Numbered from the stretch's first letter, positions 12,673 to 27,300 are shown. The stretch is 64,000 nt of DNA from Hydractinia symbiolongicarpus (GCF_029227915.1 NC_079883.1:30196001-30260000); one strand, 5' to 3'. Numbers and translations: made by a program. Notes: generated by a model from the letters alone, not told the origin.

Positions 12673-15600
12673 GCGTCACATATTCGTACCAACATGTATT
12701 TAGTAATTTCTTTCCGATGTGACAAAGTTGCATCGCTTTTAACAGTGAAACGATTGACTGTGGGACTTAATTGAACTGATTTTGGACTGTGACCTTGTAA
12801 ACTCGATAAATGAGCCAATTGGACTCCAAGGAAAACCATTCTTCTTAATTCGACATGATTGCTGGAATTCAGCGAGTACACTACGCTCTGTGGTAGTGCT
12901 TTATTAAAAAATTTAGATTAATAAGTCTTTTTTTACTGTGGGACTAATCCTGGCCGTTAGCACGCGCTGAAGAAATAGAGACAGTTTTAAAAACTACATT
13001 TCATTGACTTTCTAACGGTGCCAATCCGTTTGAGTTACAACGGTTGCGTCACATATTCGTCCCCACATGTATTTAGCGATAGTATTCGGATATTACTAGG
13101 TTGCATCGCTTTTAACAGCGAAACGTTTGACTGTGGGACTTAATTGAAATGATTCTGGACTGTGACCTTCTAAATGGCATAATTGTGCCAATTGGGCTCC
13201 GAGGAATACCATTCTTCTTAATTTGACATGATTGCTGGAATTCAGCGAGTACACTACGCTCTGTGGTAGTGCTTTATTAAAAAATTTAGATTATTAAGTC
13301 TTTTTTTACTGTGGGACTAATCCTGGCCGTTAGCACGCGCTGAAGAAATAGAGACAGTTTTAAAAACTACATTTCATTGACTTTCTAACGGTGCCAATCC
13401 GTTTGAGTTACAACGGTTGCGTCACATATTCGTCCCCACATGTATTTAGCGATAGTATTCGGATATTACTAGGTTGCATCGCTTTTAACAGCGAAACGTT
13501 TGACTGTGGGACTTAATTGAAATGATTTTGGACTTTGACCTTAAAAATGTTATAAATGAGCCAGTTTGACTACAAGAAGTAACATTATTCTTAATTTGAC
13601 TTGATTGCTGGAACTAAGCGATTGCACTGGGCACTGTGGTAGCGTTTTATTTAAAAATTTAGATAAATAAGTCATTCTTTACTGTGGGACCAATCCCAGC
13701 CATTAGTTCGGGCTGAAGAAATAGAGACAGTTTCAAAAACTACTTTTCGTTGACTTTCTAACGGTGTCAATCCGATTGAGTTACAACAGTTGCGTCACAT
13801 ATTCGCCCAACATGTATTTAGCGATAGTATTCGGATATTACTAGGTTGCATCGCTTTTAACAGTGAAACGTTTGACTTTGGGACTTAATTGAACTGATTT
13901 TGGACTTTGACCTTGTAAATGTGATAAATGAGCCAGTTTGACTACAAGAAGTAACATTTTTCTTAATTTGACTTGATTTCTGGAACTCAGCGATTGCACT
14001 GGGCACTGTGGTAGCGTTTTATTTAAAAATTAAGTTAAATAAGTCATTTTTCACTGTGGGAACAATCCCAGCCGTTAGTTCGCGCTGAAGAAACAGAGAC
14101 AGTTTTAAAAACTACATTTCATTGACTTTCTAACGGTTTCAATCCGTTTGAGTTACAACGGTTGCGTCACATATTCGTACCAACATGTATTTAGTAATTT
14201 CTTTCCGATGTGACTAAGTTGCATCGCTTTTAACAGTGAAACGATTGACTGTGGGACTTAATTGAACTGATTCTGGACTGTGACCTTGTAAACTCGATAA
14301 ATGAGCCAATTGGACTCCAAGGAAAACCATTCTTCTTAATTCGACATGATTGCTGGAATTCAGCGAGTACACTAGGCTCTGTGGTAGTGCTTTATTTAAA
14401 AATTTAGATAAATAAGTCTTTTTTTACTGTGGGACTAATCCTGGCCGTTAGCACGCGCTGAAGAAATAGAGACATTCTCAAAATCTACACTTCATCGACT
14501 TCTTGGCGGTATCAATCCGTTTGAGTTACAACGGTTGCCTCACATATTCGTACCAACATGTATTTAGCGATAGTATTCTGATATTACTAGGTTGCATCGC
14601 TTTTAACAGTGAAACGATTGACTGTGGGACTTAATTGAACTGATTCTGGACTGTGACCTTCTAAATGGCATAATTGTGCCAATTGGGCTCCGAGGAATAC
14701 CATTCTTCTTAATTTGACATGATTGCTGGAATTCAGCGAGTACACTACGCTCTGTGGTAGTGCTTTATTTAAAAATTAACTTTAATAAGTCATTTTTTAC
14801 TGTGGGACCATTCCCAACCGTTAGTTCGCGCTAAAGAAATAGAGACGGTTTCAAAAACTACATTTCATTGACTTTCTAACGCTGTTAATTCGTTTGAGTT
14901 ACAACAGTTGTGTCACATATTCGTACCAACATGCATTTAGTGATTTTTTTTCCGATGTGACTAAGTTGTATCGCTTTTATCAGTGAAACGATTAACTGTG
15001 GGACTTAATTGAACTAACTTTGGACTGTGACCTGATAAATGTTATAAATGAGCCAGTTTGACTACAAGAAATAACATTCTTCTTAATTTGACTTGATTGC
15101 TGGAACTCAGCGATTGCACTGGGCACTGTGGTAGCGTTTTATTAAAAAATTTAGATAAATAAGTCTTTTTTTTACTGCGGGAATAATCCTGGCCGTTAGC
15201 ACGCGCTGAAGAAATAGAGAGATTCTCAAAAACTACATTTCAATGACTTGCTAACGGTGTTAATCCGTTATAGTTACATCGGTTGCATCACATATTCGTA
15301 CTAACATGTATTTAGTGATTTTTTTCCGATGTGACTAAGTTGCATCGCTTTTAACAGTGAAACGATTGACTGTGGGACTTAATTGAACTAACTTTGGAGT
15401 GTGACCTGATAAATGTTATAAATGAGCCAGTTTGACTACAAGAAATAACATTCTTCTTAATTTGACTTGATTACTGGAACTCAGCGATTGCACTGGGCGC
15501 TGTGGTAGAGTTTTATTTAAAAATTAAGTTAAATAAGTCATTTTTTACTGTGGGACCAATCCCAGCCATTAGTTCGCGCTGAAGAAATAGAGACAGTTTC

Positions 15601-15869
15601 AAAAACTACTTTTCCTTGACTTTCTAGCGGTGTCAATTCGTTTAAGTTACAACGATTGCGTCACATATTCGCCCCACATGTATTTAGCGATAGTATTTGG
15701 ATATTACTAGGTTGCATCGCTTTTAACAGTGAAACGATTAACTGTGGGACTTAATTGAACTAACTTTGGATTTTGACATTGTAAATGTGGTAAATGAGCC
15801 AGTTTGACTACAAGAAATAACATTCTTCTTAATTTGACTTGATTGCTGGAACTCTGCGATTGCACTGGG
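12673..15869. repeat. Mosaic stretch with c'' and d hybrids
   Basis: Anchors: 12673, 13046, 13419, 13792, 14164, 14537, 14910, 15285 and 15658. The monomer at 13046 begins as c'' (CGTCCCCACATG, CAGCGAAACGTTTG) and becomes d (CTTCTAAATGGCATAATTG), a clear chimera; 13419 is c''. The monomers at 14910-15658 carry many private changes (GCTGTTAATTCG, CATGCATTTAG, TTATCAGTGAAAC), and one interval is 375 bp. The region looks older and less homogenised than its neighbours. Confidence 0.72.
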
Positions 15870-18800
15870 CACTGTGGTAGTGCTTTATTTAAAAATTTAG
15901 ATTAATAAGTCTTTTTTTACTGTGAGACTAATCCTGGCCGTTAGCACGCGCTGAAGAAATAGAGACAGTTTTAAGAACTACATTTCATTGACTTTCTAAC
16001 GGTGCCAATCCGTTTGAGTTACAACGGTTGCGTCACATATTCGTCCCCACATGTATTTAGCGATAGTATTCGGATATTACTAGGTTGCATCGCTTTTAAC
16101 AGCGAAACGTTTGACTGTGGGACTTAATTGAAATGATTTTGGACTTTGACCTTAAAAATGTTATAAATGAGCCAGTTTGACTACAAGAAGTAACATTATT
16201 CTTAATTTGACTTGATTGCTGGAACTAAGCGATTGCACTGGGCACTGTGGTAGCGTTTTATTTAAAAATTTAGATAAATAAGTCTTTTTTTACTCTGGGA
16301 CTAATCCTAGCCGTTAGCACGCGCTGAAAAAATAGAGAGATTCTCAAAAACTACACTTCATCGACTTCTTGGCTGCATCAATCCGTTTGAGTTACAACGG
16401 TTGCGTCACATATTCGTACCAACATGTATTTAGCGATAGTATTCTGATATTACTAGGTTGCATCTCCTTTAACAGTGAAACGATTGACTGTGGGACTTAA
16501 TTGAACTAACTTTGGACTGTGACCTGATAAATGTTATAAATGAGCCAGTTTGTCTACAAGAAATATCATTCTTCTTAATTTGACTTGATTGCTGGAACTC
16601 AGCGATTGCACTGGGCGCTGTGGTAGAGTTTTATTTAAAAATTAGGTTAAATAAGTCATTCTTTACTGTGGGACCAATCCCAGCCATTAGTTCGCGCTGA
16701 AGAAATAGAGACAGTTTCAAAAACTACTTTTCGTTGACTTTCTAACGGTGTCAATCCGACTGAGTTACAACGGTTGCGTCACATATTCGCCCAACATGTA
16801 TTTAGCGATAGTATTCGGATATTACTAGGTTGCATCGCTTTTAACAGTGAAACGTTTGACTGTGGGACTTAATTGAACTGATTTTGGACTTTGACCTTGT
16901 AAATGTGATAAATGAGCCAGTTTGACTACAAGAAGTAACATTTTTCTTAATTTGACTTGATTTCTGGAACTCAGCGATTGCACTGGGCACTGTGGTAGCG
17001 TTTTATTTAAAAATTAAGTTAAATAAGTCATTTTTCACTGTGGGAACAATCCCAGCCGTTAGTTCGCGCTGAAGAAACAGAGACAGTTTTAAAAACTACA
17101 TTTCATTGACTTTCTAACGGTTTCAATCCGTTTGAGTTACAACGGTTGCTTCACATATTCGTACCAACATGTATTTAGTGATTTTTTTCCGATGTGACTA
17201 AGTTGCATGGCTTTTAACAGTGAAACGATTGACTGTGGGACTTAATTGAACTGATTCTTGACTGTGACCTTGTAAACTCGATAAATGAGCCAATTGGACT
17301 CCAAGGAATACCATTCTTCTTAATTCGATATGATTGCTGGAATTCAGCGAGTACACTAGGCTCTGTGGTAGTGCTTTATTTAAAAACTTAGATAAATAAG
17401 TCTTTTTTTACTGTGGGAGTAATCCTGGCCGTTAGCACGCACTGAAGAAATAGAGACAGTTTCAAAAACTACATTTCATTGACTTTCTAACGGTGTTAAT
17501 CCGTTTGAGTTACAACAGTTGCGTCACATATTCGTACCAACATGTATTTAGTGATATTTTTCCGATGTGACTAAGTTGCATCGCTTTTAACAGTGAAACG
17601 ATTGACTGTGGGACTTAATTGAACTAACTTTGGAGTGTGACCTGATAAATGTTATAAATGAGCCAGTTTGTCTACAAGAAATATCATTCTTCTTAATTGG
17701 ACTTGATTGCTGGAACTCAGCGATCGCACTGGGCGTTTTGGTAGGGTTTTATTTAAAAATTAAGTTAAATAAGTCATTCTTTACTGTGGGACCAATCCCA
17801 GCCATTAGTTCGCGCTGAAGAAATAGAGACAAATTTAAAAACTATTTTTCGTTGACTTTCTAACGGTGTCAATCCGTTTGAGTTACAACGCTGGCGTCAT
17901 ATATTCGAACCAACATGTATTAAGTAATTTTTTTCCGATGTGACTAAGTTGCATCGCTTTTAACAGTGAAACGATTGACTGTGGGACTTAATTGAACTGA
18001 TTCTTTACTGTGACCTTGTAAATGCGATAAATGAGCCAATTGGGCCCAAGGAATAACATTCTTCTTAATTCGACATAATTACTGCACTTCAGCCAGTACA
18101 CTAGGCTCTGTAGTAGTGCCTTATTTAAAAACTTAGATAAATAAGTCTTTTTTTACTGTGGGACTAATCCTGGCCGTTAGCACGCGCTGAAGAAATAGAG
18201 ACATTCTCAAAATCTACACTTCATCGACTTCTTGGCGGTATCAATCCGTTTGAGTTACAACGGTTGCCTCACATATTCGTACCAACATGTATTTAGCGAT
18301 AGTATTCTGATATTACTAGGTTGCATCGCTTTTAACAGTGAAACGATTGACTGTGGGACTTAATTGAACTGATTCTGGACTGTGACCTTCTAAATGACAT
18401 AATTGTGCCAATTGAGCTCCGAGGAATACCATTCTTCTTAATTTGACATGATTGCTGGAATTCAGCGAGTACACTACGCTCTGTGGTAGTGCTTTATTTA
18501 AAAATTTAGATTAATAAGTCTTTTTTTACTGTGGGACTAATCCTGGCCGTTAGCACGCGCTGAAGAAATAGAGACAGTTTTAAAAACTACATTTCATTGA
18601 CTTTCTAACGGTGCCAATCCGTTTGAGTTACAACGGTTGCGTCACATATTCGTCCCCATATGTATTTAGCGATAGTATTCGGATATTACTAGGTTGCATC
18701 GCTTTTAACAGCGAAACGTTTGACTGTGGGACTTAATTGAAATGATTTTGGACTTTGACCTTAAAAATGTTATAAATGAGCCAGTTTGACTACAAGAAGT

Positions 18801-20820
18801 AACATTATTCTTAATTTTACTTGATTGCTGGAACTAAGCGATTGCACTGGGCACTGTGGTAGCGTTTTATTTAAAAATTTAGATAAATAAGTCTTTTTTT
18901 ACTCTGGGACTAATCCTAGCCGTTAGCACGCGCTGAAAAAATAGAGAGATTCTCAAAAACTACACTTCATCGACTTCTTGGCTACATCAATCCGTTTGAG
19001 TTACAACGGTTGCGTCACATATTCGTACCAACATGTATTTAGCGATAGTATTCTGATATTACTAGGTTGCATCGCCTTTAACAGTGAAACGATTGACTGT
19101 GGGACTTAATTGAACTAACTTTGGACTGTGACCTGATAAATGTTATAAATGAGCCAGTTTGTCTACAAGAAATATCATTCTTCTTAATTTGACTTGATTG
19201 CTGGAACTCAGCGATTGCACTGGGCGCTGTGGTAGAGTTTTATTTAAAAATTAGGTTAAATAAGTCATTCTTTACTGTGGGACCAATCCCAGCCATTAGT
19301 TCGCGCTGAAGAAATAGAGACAGTTTCAAAAACTACTTTTCGTTGACTTTCTAACGGTGTCAATCCGATTGAGTTACAACGGTTGCGTCACATATTCGCC
19401 CAACATGTATTTAGCGATAGTATTCGGATATTACTAGGTTGCATCGCTTTTAACAGTGAAACGTTTGACTGTGGGACTTAATTGAACTGATTTTGGACTT
19501 TGACCTTGTAAATGTGATAAATGAGCCAGTTTGACTACAAGAAGTAACATTTTTCTTAATTTGACTTGATTTCTGGAACTCAGCGATTGCACTGGGCACT
19601 GTGGTAGCGTTTTATTTAAAAATTAAGTTAAATAAGTCATTTTTCACTGTGGGAACAATCCCAGCCGTTAGTTCGCGCTGAAGAAACAGAGACAGTTTTA
19701 AAAACTACATTTCATTGACTTTCTAACGGTTTCAATCCGTTTGAGTTACAACGGTTGCTTCACATATTCGTACCAACATGTATTTAGTGATTTTTTTCCG
19801 ATGTGACTAAGTTGCATGGCTTTTAACAGTGAAACGATTGACTGTGGGACTTAATTGAACTGATTCTTGACTGTGACCTTGTAAACTCGATAAATGAGCC
19901 AATTGGACTCCAAGGAATACCATTCTTCTTAATTCGATATGATTGCTGGAATTCAGCGAGTACACTAGGCTCTGCGGTAGTGCTTTATTTAAAAACTTAG
20001 ATAAATAAGTCTTTTTTTACTGTGGGAGTAATCCTGGCCGTTAGCACGCACTGAAGAAATAGAGACAGTTTCAAAAACTACATTTCATTGACTTTCTAAC
20101 GGTGTTAATCCGTTTGAGTTACAACAGTTGCGTCACATATTCGTACCAACATGTATTTAGTGATATTTTTCCGATGTGACTAAGTTGCATCGCTTTTAAC
20201 AGTGAAACGATTGACTGTGGGACTTAATTGAACTAACTTTGGACTGTGACCTGATAAATGTTATAAATGAGCCAGTTTGTCTACAAGAAATATCATTCTT
20301 CTTAATTGGACTTGATTGCTGGAACTCAGCGATCGCACTGGGCGTTGTGGTACAGTTTTATTTAAAAATTAAGTTAAATAAGTCATTCTTTACTGTGAGA
20401 CCAATCCCAGCCATTAGTTCGCGCTGAAGAAATAGAGACAATTTTAAAAACTACTTTTCGTTGACTTTCTAACGGTGTCAATCCGTTTGAGTTACAACGC
20501 TGGCGTGATATATTCGAACCAACATGTATTAAGTAATTTTTTTCCGATGTGACTAAGTTGCATCGCTTTTAACAGTGAAACGATTGACTGTGGGACTTAA
20601 TTGAACTGATTCTTTACTGTGACCTTGTAAATGCGATAAATGAGCCAATTGGGCCCAAGGAATAACATTCTTCTTAATTCGACATAATTACTGCACTTCA
20701 GCCAGTACACTAGGCTCTGTAGTAGTGCCTTATTTAAAAACTTAGATAAATAAGTCTTTTTTTACTGTGGGACTAATCCTGGCCGTTAGCACGCGCTGAA
20801 GAAATAGAGACATTCTCAAA
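15870..20820. repeat. 7-monomer HOR, 2,609 bp, nearly two tandem copies
   Basis: Anchors 16030, 16403, 16776, 17148, 17521 and 17894 recur at 18639, 19012, 19385, 19757, 20130 and 20503, each exactly 2,609 later. Shared private sequences include GTTGCATGGCTTTTAAC (17203, 19812), GCGATCGCACTGGGCG, GGCTACATC or GGCTGCATC, and ACTCTGGGAC. Similarity starts inside a monomer near 15870 and ends near 20820, so the duplication break is mid-monomer. The monomer order is roughly c'', b, c'', a, b, a'', d. Confidence 0.9.
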
Positions 20821-22739
20821 AACTACATTTCATCGACTTCTTGGCGGTATCAATCCGTTTGAGTTACAACGGTTGCGTCACATATTCGTACCAACATGTA
20901 TTTAGCGATAGTATTCTGATATTACTAGGTTGCATCGCCTTTAACAGTGAAACGATTGACTGTGGGACTTAATTGAACTAACTTTGGAGTGTGACCTGAT
21001 AAATGTTATAAATGAGCCAGTTTGTCTACAAGAAATATCCTTCTTCTTAATTTGACTTGATTGCTGGAACTCAGCGATTGCACTGGGCACTGTGGTAGCG
21101 TTTTATTTAAAAATTAAGTTAAATAAGTCATTTTTTACTGTGGGACCAATCCCAGCCGTTAGTTCGCACTGAAGAAATAGAGACAGTTTCAAAAACTACG
21201 TTTCATTGACTTTCTAACGGTGTTAATCCGTTTGAGTTGCAACGGTTGCTTCACATATTCGTACCAACATGTATTTAGTGATTTTTTTCCGATGTGACTA
21301 AGTTGCATCTCTTTTAACAGTGAAACGATTGACTGCGGGACTTAGTTGAACTAACTTTGGAGTGTGACCTAATAAATGTTATAAATGAGCCAGTTTGTCT
21401 ACAAGAAATATCATTCTTCTTAATTTGACTTGATTGCTAGAACTCAGCGATTGCACTGGGCGCTGTGGTAGAGTTTTATTTAAAAATTAAGTTAAATAAG
21501 TCATTCTTTACTGTGGGACCAATCCCAGCCATTAGTTCGCGCTGAAGAAATAGAGACAATTTTAAAAACTAATTTTCGTTGACTTTCTAACGGTGTCAAT
21601 CCGTTTGAGTTGCAACCGTTGTGTCACATATTCGTACCAACATGTATTTAGTGATTTTTTTCCGATGTGACTAAGTTGCATCGCTTTTAACAGTGAAACG
21701 ATTGACTGTGGGACTTAATTGAACTGATTCTTGACTGTGACCTTGTAAATGCGATAAATGAGCCAATTGGGTTCCAAGGAATAACATTCTTCTTAATTCG
21801 ACAAAATTGCTGGACTTCAGCCAGTACACTAGGCTCTGTGGTAGTGCCTTATTTAAAAATTTAGATAAATAAGTCTTTTTTTACTGTGGGACTAATCCTG
21901 GCCGTTAGCACGCGCTGAAGAAATAGAGACATTCTCAAAAACTACATTTCATCGACTTCTCTGCGGTATCAATCCGGTTAAGTTACAACGGTTGCGTCAC
22001 ATATCCGTACCAACATGTATTTAGCGATAGTATTCTGATATTAATAGGTTGCATCGCTTTTAACAGTGAGACGATTGACTGTGGGACTTAATTGAACTGA
22101 TTTTGGACTTTGACCTTAAAAATGTGATAAATGAGCCAGTTTGACTACAAGAAGTAACATTCTTCTTAATTTGACTTATTTGCTGGAACTCAGCGATTGC
22201 ACTGGGCACTGTGGTAGCGTTTTATTTAAAAATTAAGTTAAATAAGTCATTTTTTACTGTGGGACAAATCCCAGCCGTTAGTTCGCACTGAAGAAATAGA
22301 GACAGTTTCAAAAACTACATTTCATTGACTTTCTAACGGTGTTAATCCATTTGAGTTACAACGGTTGCGTCACATATTCGTACTTTCATGTATTTAGTGA
22401 TTTCTTTCCGATGTGACTAAGTTGCATCGCTTTTAACAGTGAAACGATTGACTGTGGGACTTAATTGAACTGATTCTTGACTGTGACCTTGTAAATGCGA
22501 TAAATGAGCCAATTGGGTTCCAAGGAATAACATTCTTCTTAATTCGACATAATTGCTGGACTTCAGCCAGTACACTAGGCTCTGTGGTAGTGCCTTATTT
22601 AAAAATTTAGATAAATAAGTCTTTTTTTACTGTGGGACTAATCCTGGCCGTTAGCACGCGCTGAAGAAATAGAGACATTCTCAAAAACTACATTTCATCG
22701 ACTTCTCTGCGGTATCAATCCGTTTGAGTTACAACGGTT

Positions 22740-23112
22740 GCGTCACATATTCGTACCAACATGTATTTAGCGATAGTATTCTGATATTACTAGGTTGCAT
22801 CGCTTTTAACAGTGAGACGATTGACTGTGGGACTTAATTGAACTGATTTTGGACTTTGACCTTAAAAATGTGATAAATGAGCCAGTTTGACTACAAGAAG
22901 TAACATTCTTCTTAATTTGACTTATTTGCTGGAACTCAGCGATTGCACTGGGCACTGTGGTAGCGTTTTATTTAAAAATTAAGTTAAATAAGTCATTTTT
23001 TACTGTGGGACAAATCCCAGCCGTTAGTTCGCACTGAAGAAATAGAGACAGTTTCAAAAACTACATTTCATTGACTTTCTAACGGTGTTAATCCATTTGA
23101 GTTACAACGGTT
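22740..23112. repeat. Type-c monomer (reference copy)
   Basis: Linker B (TTCTGATATTAC) precedes ACAGTGAGACGATTGAC, with a G that most other types lack. The middle is GATTTTGGACTTTGACC, then TTAAAAATGTGATAAATGAG, then TGACTACAAGAAGTAAC, then GGGCACTGTGGTAGCGTTTT. The last third is R2 with AGCCGTTAGTTCGCACTG and CATTGACTTTCTAACGGTG. A relative (c'') has linker B' with CGTCCCCACATG and ACAGCGAAACG or GTGAAACGTTTGACTG, for example at 8808, 13419, 16030 and 18639. Confidence 0.88.
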
Positions 23113-23485
23113 GCGTCACATATTCGTACTTTCATGTATTTAGTGATTTCTTTCCGATGTGACTAAGTTGCATCGCTTTTAAGAGTGAAACGATTGACTG
23201 TGGGACTTAATTGAACTGATTCTGGACTGTGACCTTGTAAACTCGATAAATGAGCCAATTGGACTCCAAGGAAAACCATTCTTCTTAATTCGACATGACT
23301 GCTGGAATTCAGCGAGTACACTAGGCTCTGTGGTAGTGCTTTATTTAAAAATTTAGATAAATAAGTCTTTTTTTACTGTGGGACTAATCCTGGCCGTTAG
23401 CACGCGCTGAAGAAATAGAGACATTCTCAAAAACTACACTTCATCGACTTCTTGGCGGTATCAATCAGTTTGAGTTACAACGGTT

Positions 23486-23858
23486 GCCTCACATATTCGT
23501 ATCAACATGTATTTAGCGATAGTATTCTGATATTACTAGGTTGCATCGCTTTTAACAGTGAAACGATTGACTGTGGGACTTAATTGAACTGATTCTGGAC
23601 TGTGACCTTCTAAATGGCATAATTGTGCCAATTGGGCTCCGAGGAATACCATTCTTCTTAATTCGACATGATTGCTGGAATTCAGCGAGTACACTACGCT
23701 CTGTGGTAGTGCTTTATTTAAAAATTTAGATTAATAAGTCTTTTTTTACTGTGGGACTAATCCTGGCCGTTAGCACGCGCTGAAGAAATAGAGACATTCT
23801 CAAAAACTACATTTCATCGACTTCTCTGCGGTATCAATCCGTTTGAGTTACAACGGTT
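23486..23858. repeat. Type-d monomer (reference copy)
   Basis: Type d resembles type a but has CTTCTAAATGGCATAATTG, then TGCCAATTGGGCTCCGAGG, in place of the type-a middle, and TTTAGATTAATAAGTC in the AT-rich part. It nearly always sits after R1 and linker B, so it appears as an extra monomer added between an a and the next c or b. Copies start at anchors 6572, 14537, 18266, 23486, 24604, 28707, 29826, 31689, 32808 and 35416. A diverged version lies at 45848 (AAATGCCATAATTGAGGC). Confidence 0.88.
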
Positions 23859-24320
23859 GCGTCACATATTCGTACCAACATGTATTTAGCAATAGTATTC
23901 TGATATTACTAGGTTGCATCGCTTTTAACAGTGAGACGATTGACTGTGGGACTTAATTGAACTGATTTTGGACTTTGACCTTAAAAATGTGATAAATGAG
24001 CCAGTTTGACTACAAGAAGTAACATTCTTCTTAATTTGACTTATTTGCTGGAACTCAGCGATTGCACTGGGCACTGTGGTAGCGTTTTATTTAAAAATTA
24101 AGTTAAATAAGTCATTTTTTACTGTGGGACAAATCCCAGCCGTTAGTTCGCACTGAAGAAATAGAGACAGTTTCAAAAACTACATTTCATTGACTTTCTA
24201 ACGGTGTTAATCCATTTGAGTTACAACGGTTGCGTCACATATTCGTACTTTCATGTATTTAGTGATTTCTTTCCGATGTGACTAAGTTGCATCGCTTTTA
24301 AGAGTGAAACGATTGACTGT

Positions 24321-27300
24321 GGGACTTAATTGAACTGATTCTTTACTGTGACCTTGTAAATGCGATAAATGAGCCAATTGGGCCCAAGGAATAACATTCT
24401 TCTTAATTCGACATAATTACTGCACTTCAGCCAGTACACTAGGCTCTGTAGTAGTGCCTTATTTAAAAACTTAGATAAATAAGTCTTTTTTTACTGTGGG
24501 ACTAATCCTGGCCGTTAGCACGCGCTGAAGAAATAGAGACATTCTCAAAATCTACACTTCATCGACTTCTTGGCGGTATCAATCCGTTTGAGTTACAACG
24601 GTTGCCTCACATATTCGTACCAACATGTATTTAGCGATAGTATTCTGATATTACTAGGTTGCATCGCTTTTAACAGTGAAACGATTGACTGTGGGACTTA
24701 ATTGAACTGATTCTGGACTGTGACATTCTAAATGACATAATTGTGCCAATTGAGCTCCGAGGAATACCATTCTTCTTAATTTGACATGATTGCTGGAATT
24801 CAGCGAGTACACTACGCTCTGTGGTAGTGCTTTATTTAAAAATTTAGATTAATAAGTCTTTTTTTACTGTGGGACTAATCCTGGCCGTTAGCACGCGCTG
24901 AAGAAATAGAGACAGTTTTAAAAACTACATTTCATTGACTTTCTAACGGTGCCAATCCGTTTGAGTTACAACGGTTGCGTCACATATTCGTCCCCACATG
25001 TATTTAGCGATAGTATTCGGATATTACTAGGTTGCATCGCTTTTAACAGCGAAACGTTTGACTGTGGGACTTAATTGAACTGATTTTGGACTTTGACCTT
25101 GTAAATGTGATAAATGAGCCAGTTTGACTACAAGAAGTAACATTTTTCTTAATTTGACTTGATTTCTGGAACTCAGCGATTGCACTGGGCACTGTGGTAG
25201 CGTTTTATTTAAAAATTAAGTTAAATAAGTCATTTTTCACTGTGGGAACAATCCCAGCCGTTAGTTCGCGCTGAAGAAACAGAGACAGTTTTAAAAACTA
25301 CATTTCATTGACTTTCTAACGGTTTCAATCCGTTTGAGTTACAACGGTTGCTTCACATATTCGTACCAACATGTATTTAGTGATTTTTTTCCGATGTGAC
25401 TAAGTTGCATGGCTTTTAACAGTGAAACGATTGACTGTGGGACTTAATTGAACTGATTCTTGACTGTGACTTTGTAAACTCGATAAATGAGCCAATTGGA
25501 CTCCAAGGAATACCATTCTTCTTAATTCGATATGATTGCTGGAATTCAGCGAGTACACTAGGCTCTGTGGTAGTGCTTTATTTAAAAACTTAGATAAATA
25601 AGTCTTTTTTTACTGCGGGAGTAATCCTGGCCGTTAGCACGCACTGAAGAAATAGAGACAGTTTCAAAAACTACATTTCATTGACTTTCTAACGGTGTTA
25701 ATCCGTTTGAGTTACAACAGTTGCGTCACATATTCGTACCAACATGTATTTAGTGATATTTTTCCGATGTGACTAAGTTGCATCGCTTTTAACAGTGAAA
25801 CGATTGACTGTGGGACTTAATTGAACTAACTTTGGAGTGTGACCTGATAAATGTTATAAATGAGCCAATTTGTCTACAAGAAATATCATTCTTCTTAATT
25901 GGACTTGATTGCTGGAACTCAGCGATCGCACTGGGCGTTGTGGTAGAGTTTTATTTAAAAATTAAGTTAAATAAGTCATTCTTTACTGTGGGACCAATCC
26001 CAGCCATTAGTTCGCGCTGAAGAAATAGAGACAATTTTAAAAACTACTTTTCGTTGACTTTCTAACGGTGTCAATCCGTTTGAGTTACAACGCTGGCGTG
26101 ATATATTCGAACCAACATGTATTAAGTAATTTTTTTCCGATGTGACTAAGTTGCATCGCTTTTAACAGTGAAACGATTGACTGTGGGACTTAATTGAACT
26201 GATTCTTTACTGTGACCTTGTAAATGCGATAAATGAGCCAATTGGGCCCAAGGAATAACATTCTTCTTAATTCGACATAATTACTGCACTTCAGCCAGTA
26301 CACTAGGCTCTGTAGTAGTGCCTTATTTAAAAACTTAGATAAATAAGTCTTTTTTTTACTGTGGGACTAATCCTGGCCGTTAGCACGCGCTGAAGAAATA
26401 GAGACATTCTCAAAAACTACATTTCATCGACTTCTTGGCGGTATCAATCCGTTTGAGTTACAACGGTTGCGTCACATATTCGTACCAACATGTATTTAGC
26501 GATAGTATTCTGATATTACTAGGTTGCATCGCCTTTAACAGTGAAACGATTGACTGTGGGACTTAATTGAACTAACTTTGGAGTGTGACCTGATAAATGT
26601 TATAAATGAGCCAGTTTGTCTACAAGAAATATCCTTCTTCTTAATTTGACTTGATTGCTGGAACTCAGCGATTGCACTGGGCACTGTGGTAGCGTTTTAT
26701 TTAAAAATTAAGTTAAATAAGTCATTTTTTACTGTGGGACCAATCCCAGCCGTTAGTTCGCACTGAAGAAATAGAGACAGTTTCAAAAACTACGTTTCAT
26801 TGACTTTCTAACGGTGTTAATCCGTTTGAGTTGCAACGGTTGCTTCACATATTCGTACCAACATGTATTTAGTGATTTTTTTCCGATGTGACTAAGTTGC
26901 ATCTCTTTTAACAGTGAAACGATTGACTGCGGGACTTAGTTGAACTAACTTTGGAGTGTGACCTAATAAATGTTATAAATGAGCCAGTTTGTCTACAAGA
27001 AATATCATTCTTCTTAATTTGACTTGATTGCTAGAACTCAGCGATTGCACTGGGCGCTGTGGTAGAGTTTTATTTAAAAATTAAGTTAAATAAGTCATTC
27101 TTTACTGTGGGACCAATCCCAGCCATTAGTTCGCGCTGAAGAAATAGAGACAATTTTAAAAACTAATTTTCGTTGACTTTCTAACGGTGTCAATCCGTTT
27201 GAGTTGCAACGGTTGTGTCACATATTCGTACCAACATGTATTTAGTGATTTTTTTCCGATGTGACTAAGTTGCATCGCTTTTAACAGTGAAACGATTGAC

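Larger units (their letters stand above)
17980..24320. repeat. 17-monomer HOR of about 6,338 bp, copy 1
   Basis: The unit runs from the a'' monomer with GATTCTTTACTGTGACC (near 18000) to the same sequence near 24340. Anchors 17894 and 24232 are 6,338 apart, which is 17 monomers. It includes the second copy of the 2,609-bp 7-mer, so one HOR is nested in another. Later monomers include two near-identical a''-c dimers (21621-23112) and an a-d-c trimer (23113-24231). Its c monomers have TTCGTACTTTCATG in place of TTCGTACCAACATG. Confidence 0.88.
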
